Shown here: positions 45,101-52,202 of the stretch, in pieces
Position numbering within the stretch: position 1 is the stretch's first letter
Layout of the letters: every line of letters starts with the position of its first letter
NCBI RefSeq assembly: GCF_000383955.1
Contig: NZ_KB913013.1
Location: 4,545,694 to 4,609,693, forward strand
DNA length: 64,000 nucleotides
Reading direction: 5' to 3'
Origin: Rudanella lutea DSM 19387
GTDB lineage: Bacteria; Bacteroidota; Bacteroidia; Cytophagales; Spirosomataceae
The notes under the pieces: model-generated
The model's database searches: none
The model's input: the letters and a program-made list of their open reading frames with translations, nothing else
What the model was told of the DNA's origin: nothing
Made by a program: the position numbers and the translations under genes

Positions 45101-45180
45101 TCCTTGTCCAACTCCCAGTACCGGGTAGGATAGTCGTAGGGTGAATTAAGAATGGGGTGGTCGAAGAAAAGGTTTTGCAT
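42118..45180 (-). CDS. Type III-like restriction subunit (Res): SF2 helicase with PD-(D/E)xK nuclease
   Basis: A 1020-residue restriction protein. The helicase part has Walker A ATGAGKTT (176-183), DEAH (313-316), SATP in DLSATPFF, and a motif VI region QVIGRALRR near 690. The C-terminal nuclease has P931-D932 in LPDFIVLVDDG and E952-I-K954 in IEIKGYR, a PD-(D/E)xK site. The length and motif order fit type III Res subunits of the long kind. In classical type III loci mod precedes res; here res lies upstream of mod and a 911-bp repeat array separates them, so the two are probably transcribed or regulated separately. Confidence 0.9.
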   Translation of the reverse strand: MQNLFFDHPILNSPYDYPTRYWELDKDGQPTQQIIDRRRPAEFITPIPKPRKRKKTEGQQSLIFDEGKGLSTEKQQYDPTSIINQVRQEVEKWRSLPNPAQWQVTPETARLLQHWRSHKFSSIRPFFCQVEAVETAIWLTEVAPNAGKAAKALLDHLANANNDANPELMRVAFKLATGAGKTTVMAMIIAWQTINAVRRPQSKNFTRGFLIVTPGITIKDRLRVLQPNDPDSYYASRELVPPDMLDDLPRAKIVITNYHAFKLRERIEMSKGGRLLLQGRGGEALNTLETEGQMIQRVMPDLMGMKNIMAINDEAHHCYREKPQADEDIADLTGEDKAEAEQNREAARLWISGLEAVKRKLGLTRVVDLSATPFFLKGSGYVEGTLFPWTMSDFSLMDAIECGIVKLPRVPVADNIPGAEVPMFRNLWEHIRTKMPKKGRGNSAALDPLSLPPQLQTALEALYGHYEKTFNLWQEHGIKVPPCFIIVCNNTATSKLVYDFISGFTRTNADGSESFENGRLALFRNFDEHGNPLARPNTLLIDSEQLESGEALDDNFRKMAADEIERFRREIIERTGDARSADNLTDQDLLREVMNTVGRPGRLGGSIRCVVSVSMLTEGWDANTVTHVLGVRAFGTQLLCEQVIGRALRRQSYDLNEEGLFNTEYADVLGIPFDFTAKPVISKPQKPRETIQVRAMRPERDELEITFPRVEGYRVELPEERLTAVFNEDSMLELTPALVGATETQNSGIIGERVDLNLVHTGDVRPSQVIYELTSHLLFTKFRDADGAPKLHLFGQLKRICKEWIDSCLTCKGGTYPAQLRYKMLADIACDRIDAAITRAFADKRPIKAVTDPYNPTGSTRFVNFNTSKADRWETDSRKCQINWVILDSDWEAEFCRIVEKHPRVKAYVKNHNLGLEVPYRFGSENRKYLPDFIVLVDDGHGPDDLLHLIIEIKGYRREDAKEKKATIENYWVPGVNNSRQFGRWAFAEFRDVYEIEADFAAKVEEQLDQIIEQTAVAVS

Positions 45181-45225
45181 TGTGGAGTGGGTAGATATCT
45201 GCTTTTTTTTGTAACGGTTTGATGT

Positions 45226-45257
45226 AAAAATTACATAAAAGGGTCATTGGATGCAAT
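45226..45257 (-). promoter_or_regulatory. Candidate promoter of res
   Basis: Minus strand: ATTG (45254-45257), about 20 nt, then TAATTTTT (45226-45233), one mismatch from TAnnTTTG. It ends about 45 nt before the res ATG at 45180. Confidence 0.42.
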
Positions 45258-45265
45258 CTAATACA

Positions 45266-45459
45266 TGTTTCACTTTGTCACTACCACAGGTGAAACTTTT
45301 ATAACTGAGTAGGGTAGATCTCACCTGTATTCATTTAGAGACGAAAAATTAATCATCCCTCTGCCAAAACCCGGGAAAAAGAAGGCGAAATTCTGGTGTT
45401 CAAGACGACATAGCCTATTTAGTCGAACTACCATCCCACTTAACAAAATTTGTGAAACA
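45266..45459. promoter_or_regulatory. Three parS-like half sites upstream of parA
   Basis: TGTTTCAC (45266-45273) and GTGAAACT (45290-45297) are the two halves of the parS consensus, spread apart by 16 bp. A third half site, GTGAAACA, lies at 45452-45459. A contiguous parS was not seen in the window. The rest of the gap 45181-45528 contains only the two candidate promoters. Confidence 0.4.
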
Positions 45460-45475
45460 TTTTCGTGGAACACTC

Positions 45476-45506
45476 TTGGAATATCAAAATGCATCCGGCA
45501 TCTTTG
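45476..45506 (+). promoter_or_regulatory. Candidate promoter of parAB operon
   Basis: TTG (45476-45478), a 20-nt spacer and CATCTTTG (45499-45506), one mismatch to TAnnTTTG. It lies 22 nt before the parA ATG. Confidence 0.5.
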
Positions 45507-45528
45507 ACACTGCAACGTACCAAAACCC

Positions 45529-46317
45529 ATGGGCAAAGTCATTGCTGTCGCCAACCAAAAAGGGGGCGTCGGAAAAACCACTACGACAATCAATTTGGCT
45601 GCCAGTTTGGCTGCCCTCGAATACCGAACGCTGATTGTTGACGCTGATCCGCAGGCCAACTCCACATCGGGGCTTGGCTACAATCCGAAAGAAATCGAAA
45701 ACAGCATCTACGAATGCATGATCGAGGATATTCGGACGCGAGATGCTATTCTGCAAACTGACTTCCCGAATCTCGACCTGCTGCCGTCGCACATTGACCT
45801 GGTCGGGGCCGAGATCGAGATGATCAACCTCAAAAACCGCGAGGAGCGGATGAAAGAGGCCCTCAACGACATCCGGCATGACTACGATTTTGTGGTCGTC
45901 GATTGCTCGCCCTCATTGGGTCTGATCACCATCAACGCGCTCACAGCTGCTGATTCGGTCATTATCCCGGTGCAGTGTGAGTACTTCGCGCTCGAAGGGC
46001 TGGGCAAACTGCTCAACACGATCAAAATCATTCAGTCGCGGCTCAATACCGAGCTTTCGATTGAGGGTATTTTGCTGACTATGTACGACTTACGGGTTCG
46101 TTTGTCGAATCAGGTGGTTGGTGAGGTAACCGCACACTTCCAGTCGATGGTGTTCAATACCATCATCCCGCGCAACATTCGCCTGAGCGAATCACCCAGC
46201 TTTGGGGTGCCTGCGCTGGCTCAGGATGCCGATAGCAAAGGGGCTATCAGCTATCTGAACTTAGCTCGCGAAATTTTAGTCAAAAACGGAATCATGCCCC
46301 AGGACATGGCCGTCTGA
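45529..46317 (+). CDS. parA: Chromosome partitioning ATPase ParA
   Basis: A 262-residue ParA/Soj-type ATPase with the deviant Walker A motif KGGVGKTTTT (11-20), DADPQAN (A' motif, about 38-44) and VVVDCSPSLG (Walker B region, about 122-131). There is no N-terminal HTH, which fits a chromosomal rather than a plasmid P1-type ParA. It works with ParB, encoded 111 bp downstream, to segregate and position the origin region. It opens a conserved Bacteroidota cluster, parA-parB-DUF5683-dapB-lepB. Confidence 0.96.
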   Translation: MGKVIAVANQKGGVGKTTTTINLAASLAALEYRTLIVDADPQANSTSGLGYNPKEIENSIYECMIEDIRTRDAILQTDFPNLDLLPSHIDLVGAEIEMINLKNREERMKEALNDIRHDYDFVVVDCSPSLGLITINALTAADSVIIPVQCEYFALEGLGKLLNTIKIIQSRLNTELSIEGILLTMYDLRVRLSNQVVGEVTAHFQSMVFNTIIPRNIRLSESPSFGVPALAQDADSKGAISYLNLAREILVKNGIMPQDMAV

Positions 46318-46331
46318 AAAAGTTAAAAAAT

Positions 46332-46421
46332 GTTTACGGTTTATAGTTTACAGTTGCAGGCCGTGATCGTCGAGATCCGTACACTGCATGAACTGTAAAC
46401 TATAGACTGAAAACTATAAAC
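46332..46421. repeat. Inverted repeat built from the word AACTGTAAAC/TATAGAC
   Basis: GTTTACGGTTTATAGTTTAC with AGTTGCAG (left) is the inverse of CTGCATGAACTGTAAACTAT and its continuation to 46421 (right). It fills the parA-parB gap. Confidence 0.8.
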
Positions 46422-46428
46422 TCTTACA

Positions 46429-47346
46429 ATGGATACTTCGAACGCCAAAGCGCCAAAACGAATGACGGGTCTGGGACGAGGATTGGGCGCCTTGTTGCAG
46501 GATAGTGATGGGGGCAGCCGACACACCAAGCCATCGCCGTTTGAGGCCATCAGTACCATGACCGAGATCAATCTCGGATACATTGAAACCAACCCGTTTC
46601 AGCCCCGAACCCGCTTTGATGAAGAGGCCCTCAACGAACTCGCCGAGTCGATTCGGGTGCAGGGCATCATTCAGCCCATTACGGTGCGGCAGCTGGGTAA
46701 AGATCAGTATCAGCTCATCTCGGGCGAACGCCGGTTGCAGGCATCCAAAATTGCCGGGCTGACCCATATACCCGCTTATGTTCGGACGGCCAACGACCAG
46801 CAGATGCTGGAAATGGCCCTCATTGAGAACATTCAGCGGGAGAACCTCAACTCCATGGAAATTGCCCTGAGCTACCAGCGGCTCATTACGGAGTGCAGCC
46901 TCAAGCAGGAGGAGCTGGGCGAGCGTGTCGGCAAAAACCGCACAACCGTCAACAACTATATTCGGTTACTCAAACTGCCGCCGGTTATTCAGGCATCTCT
47001 GCGCGACAATGTGATCTCGATGGGCCACGCGCGGGCGATTATCAACATCGACAACCCCGAAACCCAGATCAAACTCTTCAAGAAAATTGTGGAGGAAGAC
47101 TGGTCGGTGCGGAAAGTGGAGGAGGCTGTTCGGAACCTGGCCGACGAAACTGAGGGGGCAACGGCCCGGCGTGTGACCTTGCCCAAGCAGGAGATTCGGA
47201 GCTTACAGTTTAAGCTCTCGTCGATGTTTGGTACAAAGGTCTCGATCAAGGCCGACGAAAAACATAAAGGCGAGATCAAGATTCCGTTTGGATCGCAGGA
47301 AGAATTGGACAAGATTCTGCTGGTTCTGAATTCCAGTGCGTCGTAA
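46429..47346 (+). CDS. parB: Chromosome partitioning protein ParB
   Basis: A 305-residue ParB/Spo0J protein. The N-terminus has the ParA-contacting GLGRGLGALL (14-23). The CTP-binding ParB/Srx domain carries NPFQPRTRFDEEAL near 55 and SGERRLQA near 98. A KorB-type HTH (about 140-210; LGERVGKNRTTVNNYIRLL) and a C-terminal dimerisation domain follow. It loads on parS DNA and spreads as a CTP clamp. It stops 10 bp before the start of the DUF5683 gene. Confidence 0.96.
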   Translation: MDTSNAKAPKRMTGLGRGLGALLQDSDGGSRHTKPSPFEAISTMTEINLGYIETNPFQPRTRFDEEALNELAESIRVQGIIQPITVRQLGKDQYQLISGERRLQASKIAGLTHIPAYVRTANDQQMLEMALIENIQRENLNSMEIALSYQRLITECSLKQEELGERVGKNRTTVNNYIRLLKLPPVIQASLRDNVISMGHARAIINIDNPETQIKLFKKIVEEDWSVRKVEEAVRNLADETEGATARRVTLPKQEIRSLQFKLSSMFGTKVSIKADEKHKGEIKIPFGSQEELDKILLVLNSSAS

Positions 47347-47356
47347 ACAGCGGGCC

Positions 47357-48058
47357 ATGAGAGGGGAAAGGATTGTGCGGGTGCTCGTATTGGCGCTGAG
47401 TATGTGGGGGCATTACGCCAACGCGCAAACGACCGGGGCTGCCCCCGACACGCTGCGACCAGCCGGTGCCGACAGTATTCGGGTGGGTAGTTCGGTACTG
47501 ACCACTGAGCCATCAGGCATTGATACGGCAGGCGCGAAGCCCCTGTCGGCCAAACAGGAAGCCCTGCGCCGGACGATTATTCCCCGTAAGGCAACGCTCC
47601 GGTCTATCATGCTGCCCGGCTTAGGACAGGCCTACAACCGCGATTTCTGGAAAATACCGTTGATTTACGCGGGTATTGGTACGTCGATCTACTTTTTGGT
47701 TGATAACAACCGGGAGTATCTCAAGTTTGAAAATGCCTACCGGGTTGCCTATAACGATACCACCAACGGGCCCGGACAAGGCACGGCTTTGGTGTACATC
47801 AGAAGCCGAAATAGTGAGCAACGGCTGGGGGTTGCCCAGCTCAAAAGCGCGACAAGTACGTACCAGCGTTACCGCGATATGAACGTGATTATTACGGTGG
47901 CACTGTGGGCACTCAATGCGATAGAGGCCAACGTGGCCGCTCACCTGAAAACATTTGACCTGTCGGACGACCTGAGCCTGCGCATACGGCCCAATTTGCG
48001 GTCGGTAAGCGGCACCACGGTACCGGGCGTCCGGTTAACCTTGAATTTTAAAAAATGA
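47357..48058 (+). CDS. DUF5683 exported membrane protein
   Basis: A 233-residue protein from the ATG at 47357; a GTG opening at 47336 overlaps parB and is less likely. It has a signal peptide ending YANAQ, a disordered linker, then RSIMLPGLGQAYNRDFWKIPL, the characteristic DUF5683 glycine-turn motif, and a hydrophobic segment YAGIGTSIYFLV. A second hydrophobic stretch, NVIITVALWALNAIEA, follows. Known only as a conserved Bacteroidota gene between parB and dapB; no function is established. It overlaps dapB by four bases. Confidence 0.9.
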   Translation: MRGERIVRVLVLALSMWGHYANAQTTGAAPDTLRPAGADSIRVGSSVLTTEPSGIDTAGAKPLSAKQEALRRTIIPRKATLRSIMLPGLGQAYNRDFWKIPLIYAGIGTSIYFLVDNNREYLKFENAYRVAYNDTTNGPGQGTALVYIRSRNSEQRLGVAQLKSATSTYQRYRDMNVIITVALWALNAIEANVAAHLKTFDLSDDLSLRIRPNLRSVSGTTVPGVRLTLNFKK

Positions 48059-48780
48059 ATATTCTTTTACTCGGCTATGGCAAAATGGGCCGGACCATCG
48101 AGCAGATTGCGCTCGAACGAGGACACCAGATTGTTGGCCGGATTGACGTAAACAACCGGCACGAACTGGATGCCCTCGCCAACGATGCCGTGGATGCCGT
48201 GATTGAGTTCAGCACGCCCGACTCAGTGGTGGGGAATCTGACCTACTGTTTTGAGCGCGGTTGGCCGGTTGTGTGCGGCACCACCGGTTGGCTAAGTGAG
48301 CGCCCCGCCATTGAAAAGCTGTGCCGGGAGAAAAACGGCGCCTTTTTCTATGCATCGAACTACAGCATCGGTGTGAACCTGTTTTTCCGGCTCAACAAAA
48401 CGTTGGCCCAGTTTATGCACCAGTACCCGTCGTACCGGGTGTCGATGACCGAAATTCACCACACTGAAAAGAAAGACTCACCCAGCGGTACGGCCATTAC
48501 GCTCGCCGAAGGGATTATGGCTAACCTGCCCGGTAAAACACGTTGGCAGGAGCAGGCCGAAGGAGTTGCCGAGTCCGACGATGCGGTCATGATCGAGTCG
48601 GTTCGGGAAGGAAAAGTACCCGGCACGCACACCGTTCGGTACGAGTCGGAGGTAGACCGGATCGAGATCAGCCACGTGGCGCACAGTCGGCAGGGGTTTG
48701 CCCTTGGGGCCGTGGTTGCCGCCGAGTGGATTGCGGGTCGGCAGGGTATATTTGGTATGGATGATTTATTAGGAATGTAG
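48055..48780 (+). CDS. dapB: 4-hydroxy-tetrahydrodipicolinate reductase
   Basis: A 241-residue DapB, which reduces HTPA to tetrahydrodipicolinate with NAD(P)H in lysine and meso-diaminopimelate synthesis. The N-terminal nucleotide-binding motif is LLGYGKMGRTI (5-15). The catalytic and substrate-binding segment is HHTEKKDSPSGTA at 135-147, with E134 just before it. The length is slightly below the proteobacterial enzyme, as usual in this phylum. It is coupled to the DUF5683 gene by ATGA overlap. Confidence 0.96.
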   Translation: MNILLLGYGKMGRTIEQIALERGHQIVGRIDVNNRHELDALANDAVDAVIEFSTPDSVVGNLTYCFERGWPVVCGTTGWLSERPAIEKLCREKNGAFFYASNYSIGVNLFFRLNKTLAQFMHQYPSYRVSMTEIHHTEKKDSPSGTAITLAEGIMANLPGKTRWQEQAEGVAESDDAVMIESVREGKVPGTHTVRYESEVDRIEISHVAHSRQGFALGAVVAAEWIAGRQGIFGMDDLLGM

Positions 48781-48784
48781 TACT

Positions 48785-48850
48785 CAGTAAGCAATGGCAG
48801 TAGGCAGGCGCGAAAGCCAAACTGCTCACTGCTACTGCCAACTGCTCACT
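48785..48850. repeat. Inverted repeat built from the word GCAGTGA/GGCAGTA
   Basis: The left arm (48785-48808) reads CAGTAAGCAATGGCAGTAGG; the right arm (48821-48850) reiterates ACTGCTCACTGCTACTGCC. It lies between dapB and lepB. The same word reappears at 63756-63813. Confidence 0.78.
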
Positions 48851-48859
48851 TTTTTTATC

Positions 48860-50020
48860 ATGGCAATAACGGAGCAAAAACCAGTCTCGAAACAAAAGCC
48901 TAAAAAGTCGCCCCTTCGTGAGTGGTTCGACTCAATACTGTTCGCCGTTGTGGCAGCTACGCTTATCCGATGGCTGTTCATGGAGGCTTTTACCATCCCG
49001 ACGCCCTCCATGGAAAACAGCTTGCTGGTGGGCGATTTTCTGTTTGTGAGCAAACTGCATTACGGTACGCGCACCCCGCGCACGCCCTTGCAGGTGCCTC
49101 TGACGCACCAGAAAATATGGGGCACCGAAATCCCGTCGTACAGCACGGCGCTCCAGTTACCGTCGTTTCGGTTGCCGGGCTTCACCAGCGTGAAAAATGG
49201 CGATGTGGTGGTGTTTAACTACCCCATTGAAGATCAGTACCCCCCCGATTTGCGGACCAACTACATCAAACGCTGTATTGGTATTCCGGGCGACGTGGTC
49301 GAGCTGCGGAGTCAGGAGGTATTTATCAATGGAAAGCCAATGCCCACTCCGCCTGGGGTGCAGCATGAGTATATCGTATTTACCGCTGATCAAAGTTGGG
49401 AAGATAAATATTTTCGAAAATTTGGAATAGTTAATGATTATCGAGATCCTGACCCAAATAATCACACGTTAAATTGGCAACCTTGGCAGCAGTATAACGA
49501 CTCTACTAAGCAAAATGAGCTTATTGGTTATAAGGTTATCACTACTAAAGAAACTGCCGAGAAGTTCAAAACGGTTGAGGGCGTTAAGGCCGTTACCTTA
49601 CTTGTCGATCAACCGGGAACGGGCTTTGGGGTATACGGTGGCGAGCAAACTAAATGGAACCGGGACTTCTTCGGGCCGTTGCAGGTGCCTAAAAAAGGGC
49701 AGACCATTCAGCTCACCCCACAAACCATTGCGTTCTACGGACCGGTGATTCAGCGGTATGAAGATAACGGCAAAGTGGAGCTGACGGCCAACAGCGTTAC
49801 GGTCGACGGGAAGCCGATTACGTCGTACACGTTCAAACAAGATTACTATTTCATGATGGGCGATAACCGGCATAACTCCCTCGATTCGCGGTTCTGGGGC
49901 TTCGTTCCCGAAGACCACATTGTGGGTAAGGCCGTATTTGTCTGGATGTCGATTGACCCGAATCCAGAGTCGTTCTGGCAGAAAATCCGCTGGAGCCGCC
50001 TGTTTAGCATCATTAAATAA
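48860..50020 (+). CDS. lepB: Signal peptidase I
   Basis: A 386-residue type I signal peptidase, which removes signal peptides at the cytoplasmic membrane. The ATG at 48860 is chosen; the longer frame opening at 48794 translates the word repeat. One transmembrane helix (about 22-42) precedes the catalytic Ser50 in TPSMENSL; the general base is Lys137 in NYIKRCIGIPGD; box E is MGDNRHNSLDSRFWG near 330-345. The Bacteroidota form has a large insert. DNA from about 49362 to 49575 (residues 168-238, between K137 and box E) is clearly AT-rich, unlike the rest of the gene, suggesting local replacement. The gene ends at a 30-bp perfect inverted repeat. Confidence 0.95.
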   Translation: MAITEQKPVSKQKPKKSPLREWFDSILFAVVAATLIRWLFMEAFTIPTPSMENSLLVGDFLFVSKLHYGTRTPRTPLQVPLTHQKIWGTEIPSYSTALQLPSFRLPGFTSVKNGDVVVFNYPIEDQYPPDLRTNYIKRCIGIPGDVVELRSQEVFINGKPMPTPPGVQHEYIVFTADQSWEDKYFRKFGIVNDYRDPDPNNHTLNWQPWQQYNDSTKQNELIGYKVITTKETAEKFKTVEGVKAVTLLVDQPGTGFGVYGGEQTKWNRDFFGPLQVPKKGQTIQLTPQTIAFYGPVIQRYEDNGKVELTANSVTVDGKPITSYTFKQDYYFMMGDNRHNSLDSRFWGFVPEDHIVGKAVFVWMSIDPNPESFWQKIRWSRLFSIIK

Positions 50021-50026
50021 ACGGTG

Positions 50027-50102
50027 AAAGGACGAAGGGGAGGAAAGGGAGAAAGGATGCACTGCAAGCAACCCTTTCTCCCTTTCCTCCCCTTCGTCCT
50101 TT
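50027..50102. terminator. Bidirectional terminator, 30-bp perfect polypurine hairpin
   Basis: 50027-50056 (AAAGGACGAAGGGGAGGAAA and continuing) is the exact inverse of 50073-50102; loop 16 nt. It lies between convergent lepB and ung, with a T-rich tail on the plus strand. Same architecture as the other word hairpins. Confidence 0.82.
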
Positions 50103-50111
50103 TCTTCTTTT

Positions 50112-50777
50112 TTACCAATTAATCTCCGGCAACCCGTGCTCGCGTAGATAGGCGTTTGCCTGACTGAAGTGCTTGTTGCCAAACCAGCCCCCCCACTGAG
50201 CCGCCATGGGCGACGGGTGTTTGCTGGTCAGGACAAGGTGTTTTTTGGCGTCAATTACGGCGCCTTTTTTTTGTGCATAAGCTCCCCAAAGCAGAAAAAC
50301 AACGTGCTCTTTTTCGTCGGAAATGAGCTTGATAACGGCATCGGTGAAGGTTTCCCAGCCTTTTCCCTGATGCGACCCCGCCTGACCGGCCCGTACGGTT
50401 AGGGTAGCATTGAGGAGCATAACACCCTGCTCAGCCCAGCGTTCGAGGTTCCCCGATTTCGGAATGGGTTTACCCAGGTCGTCCTGTATCTCTTTAAAAA
50501 TATTGATCAACGAAGGCGGCTTTGTAATACCATCGGCTACCGAAAAAGCCAGTCCGTTGGCTTGCCCCTCGCCATGATACGGGTCTTGCCCCAGAATCAC
50601 CACCCGGGTGTTGTCGAAGCTGCATTTGTCGAAAGCATTGAAAATGAGTTTGCCCGGCGGATATACGCGTTGTGTACTGTACTCGTCGCGGACAAACTGG
50701 GCTAACTTAACAAAATAGGGTTGATCAAACTCGGCCTGTAGCCGTTTCTGCCACGATTCGGCAATGACAACTTTCAT
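50112..50777 (-). CDS. ung: Uracil-DNA glycosylase
   Basis: A 221-residue family 1 uracil-DNA glycosylase, which removes uracil from DNA for base excision repair. The water-activating loop is GQDPYHGE (63-70, catalytic D65) and the minor-groove loop is HPSPMAA with H187. F78 in GLAFSV stacks on uracil. Full length; a single gene, convergent with lepB. Confidence 0.96.
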   Translation of the reverse strand: MKVVIAESWQKRLQAEFDQPYFVKLAQFVRDEYSTQRVYPPGKLIFNAFDKCSFDNTRVVILGQDPYHGEGQANGLAFSVADGITKPPSLINIFKEIQDDLGKPIPKSGNLERWAEQGVMLLNATLTVRAGQAGSHQGKGWETFTDAVIKLISDEKEHVVFLLWGAYAQKKGAVIDAKKHLVLTSKHPSPMAAQWGGWFGNKHFSQANAYLREHGLPEINW

Positions 50778-50889
50778 GCGGATTCTGCGTTATGAGGGCA
50801 ATGATAGAGGCTAATTACCCAGGCGCGACACCTACTGTGTGACGTATATAGGTCGCCAGCGTGAAGGCAAAAAAAATAGGTAGAGCCAC

Positions 50890-50920
50890 TTGCTAAAGTA
50901 AACTTAACAACCTAATTTTC
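50890..50920 (+). promoter_or_regulatory. Candidate promoter of apaG
   Basis: TTG (50890-50892), 20 nt, TAATTTTC (50913-50920). The -7 box sits inside a small hairpin, ACAACCTA...TAAGGTTGT, about 30 nt before the ATG, which may be an operator or leader structure. Confidence 0.52.
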
Positions 50921-50951
50921 GTTCTAAGGTTGTCAAAATGAGCCTAAAATT

Positions 50952-51338
50952 ATGATTTCGGCAGTAACGGAAGGTATCAGGGTGAGTGTGAAAACCGAGT
51001 ATCAGTCGGACTACTCCAGCCCCTTACAGGCGCATTACGTTTTCACATACCGAATCACGATTGAAAATGCCAGCGACTACACCGTACATCTGCTTCGGCG
51101 TCGCTGGACAATCTACGACTCCAACGGCACCATTCGCGAGGTAGAAGGCGAAGGTGTGGTGGGTCAGCAACCCGTGCTTGAGCCGGGCGAGGTGCACGAA
51201 TACGTATCGGGCTGCAATCTGCGCTCCAGCATGGGCAAGATGGTCGGTTCGTACCTGATTGAGCGCATCATCGACGGCAAACGCCTTCACATTACCATCC
51301 CGGAGTTCACCATGGTGGTTCCGTTCAGATTAAATTAA
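50952..51338 (+). CDS. apaG: ApaG-domain protein
   Basis: A 128-residue single-domain ApaG protein (Fn3-like beta sandwich), with TYRITIENASDYTVHLLRRR in the first half and SGCNLRSSMGKMVGSYLIER in the second. The family is linked to cobalt/magnesium tolerance and Ap4A metabolism in enterobacteria, but its biochemistry is unsettled. It is followed one base later by a methyltransferase gene, so the two form an operon. Confidence 0.93.
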   Translation: MISAVTEGIRVSVKTEYQSDYSSPLQAHYVFTYRITIENASDYTVHLLRRRWTIYDSNGTIREVEGEGVVGQQPVLEPGEVHEYVSGCNLRSSMGKMVGSYLIERIIDGKRLHITIPEFTMVVPFRLN

Positions 51339-51339
51339 G

Positions 51340-52110
51340 TTGATTCAAGCGTACCTCCGTTATTGGCTCGCGGCCCGCGACGAGCACTCTCTTCATTCGC
51401 CCTTTTTGTACGATCTGTACACGCGTACCATCCGTGTTGACGACCGGGAAGCCCCTGTTTACACGCCTATTGCGCAGGTACGGCAGCAGCTTTGCTCAAA
51501 CCCTACGCAAATCCACGTGACCGATTTTGGTACCGGAGCCGGACAGTATCACCGATCGGTAAGCTCTATTGCCCGAAAATCGCTCAAGGCCGACAAATAC
51601 GGCCGCTTGCTGCACCGACTTACCCAACGTTTTCAGACCCGTACCGTGCTCGATTTGGGCACCTCGCTGGGGGTTACCACGGCGTATCTGGCCAAAGGGG
51701 CCGAGGCTGTTGGGGGGCAAGTGGTCACCTTTGAAGGCTGCCCCGAAACGGCGGATCTGGCGGGTCAGACCTTTGCGCAACTGGGATGTACCAACGTGCG
51801 GCAGGTGGTGGGTAACCTCGATCAGACTCTGGTCCCCGCTTTAGCACAATTACCACCGGTTGATCTGGTTTTTTTTGATGCTAATCACCGATATACGCCT
51901 ACTATTCAGTATTTTACGGCTTGTTTAGAGCGGATTCACAACGACTCGGTATTTGTTTTCGATGATATTCACTGGTCGGCCGAGATGGAGCAGGCCTGGC
52001 AAACGATTCGGGAGCATCCGGCCGTGACGGTGTCGGTCGATTTGTTTGCTCTCGGGCTGGTTTTTTTCCGGCGCGAACAACCCCGGCAGCACTTCGTTCT
52101 TCGCTTTTAG
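51340..52110 (+). CDS. Class I SAM-dependent methyltransferase
   Basis: A 256-residue methyltransferase. It starts with TTG at 51340, one base after the apaG stop. Motif I is TVLDLGTSLGVTTAYLA (about 105-121); the acidic residue after strand 2 is in VTFEGCP, and motif IV reads DLVFFDANHRY, a pattern of O-methyltransferases rather than N- or C-enzymes. It is common in Bacteroidota as a small orphan methyltransferase. The substrate is unknown. Confidence 0.85.
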   Translation: MIQAYLRYWLAARDEHSLHSPFLYDLYTRTIRVDDREAPVYTPIAQVRQQLCSNPTQIHVTDFGTGAGQYHRSVSSIARKSLKADKYGRLLHRLTQRFQTRTVLDLGTSLGVTTAYLAKGAEAVGGQVVTFEGCPETADLAGQTFAQLGCTNVRQVVGNLDQTLVPALAQLPPVDLVFFDANHRYTPTIQYFTACLERIHNDSVFVFDDIHWSAEMEQAWQTIREHPAVTVSVDLFALGLVFFRREQPRQHFVLRF

Positions 52111-52150
52111 TACAATACCAACCGGATACACTACACACTCTAACAGGGTA

Positions 52151-52198
52151 GCGATAAACTCTAAATCGTAAACCCTAAACCGTAAACGTTAAACTCTA
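52151..52198. repeat. Single-arm word repeat TAAACYCTAAA
   Basis: The 5' flank of the cytochrome/copper lipoprotein gene reiterates TAAACTCTAAATCGTAAACC and similar units up to the start codon, without a matching inverse arm. Its word resembles that of the parA-parB repeat. Confidence 0.6.
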
Positions 52199-52202
52199 CT
52201 TT

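Noticed and set aside
48794-48859. Upstream extension of lepB
   Set aside because: It translates the GCAGTGA word repeat; the real start at 48860 gives the usual N-terminus.
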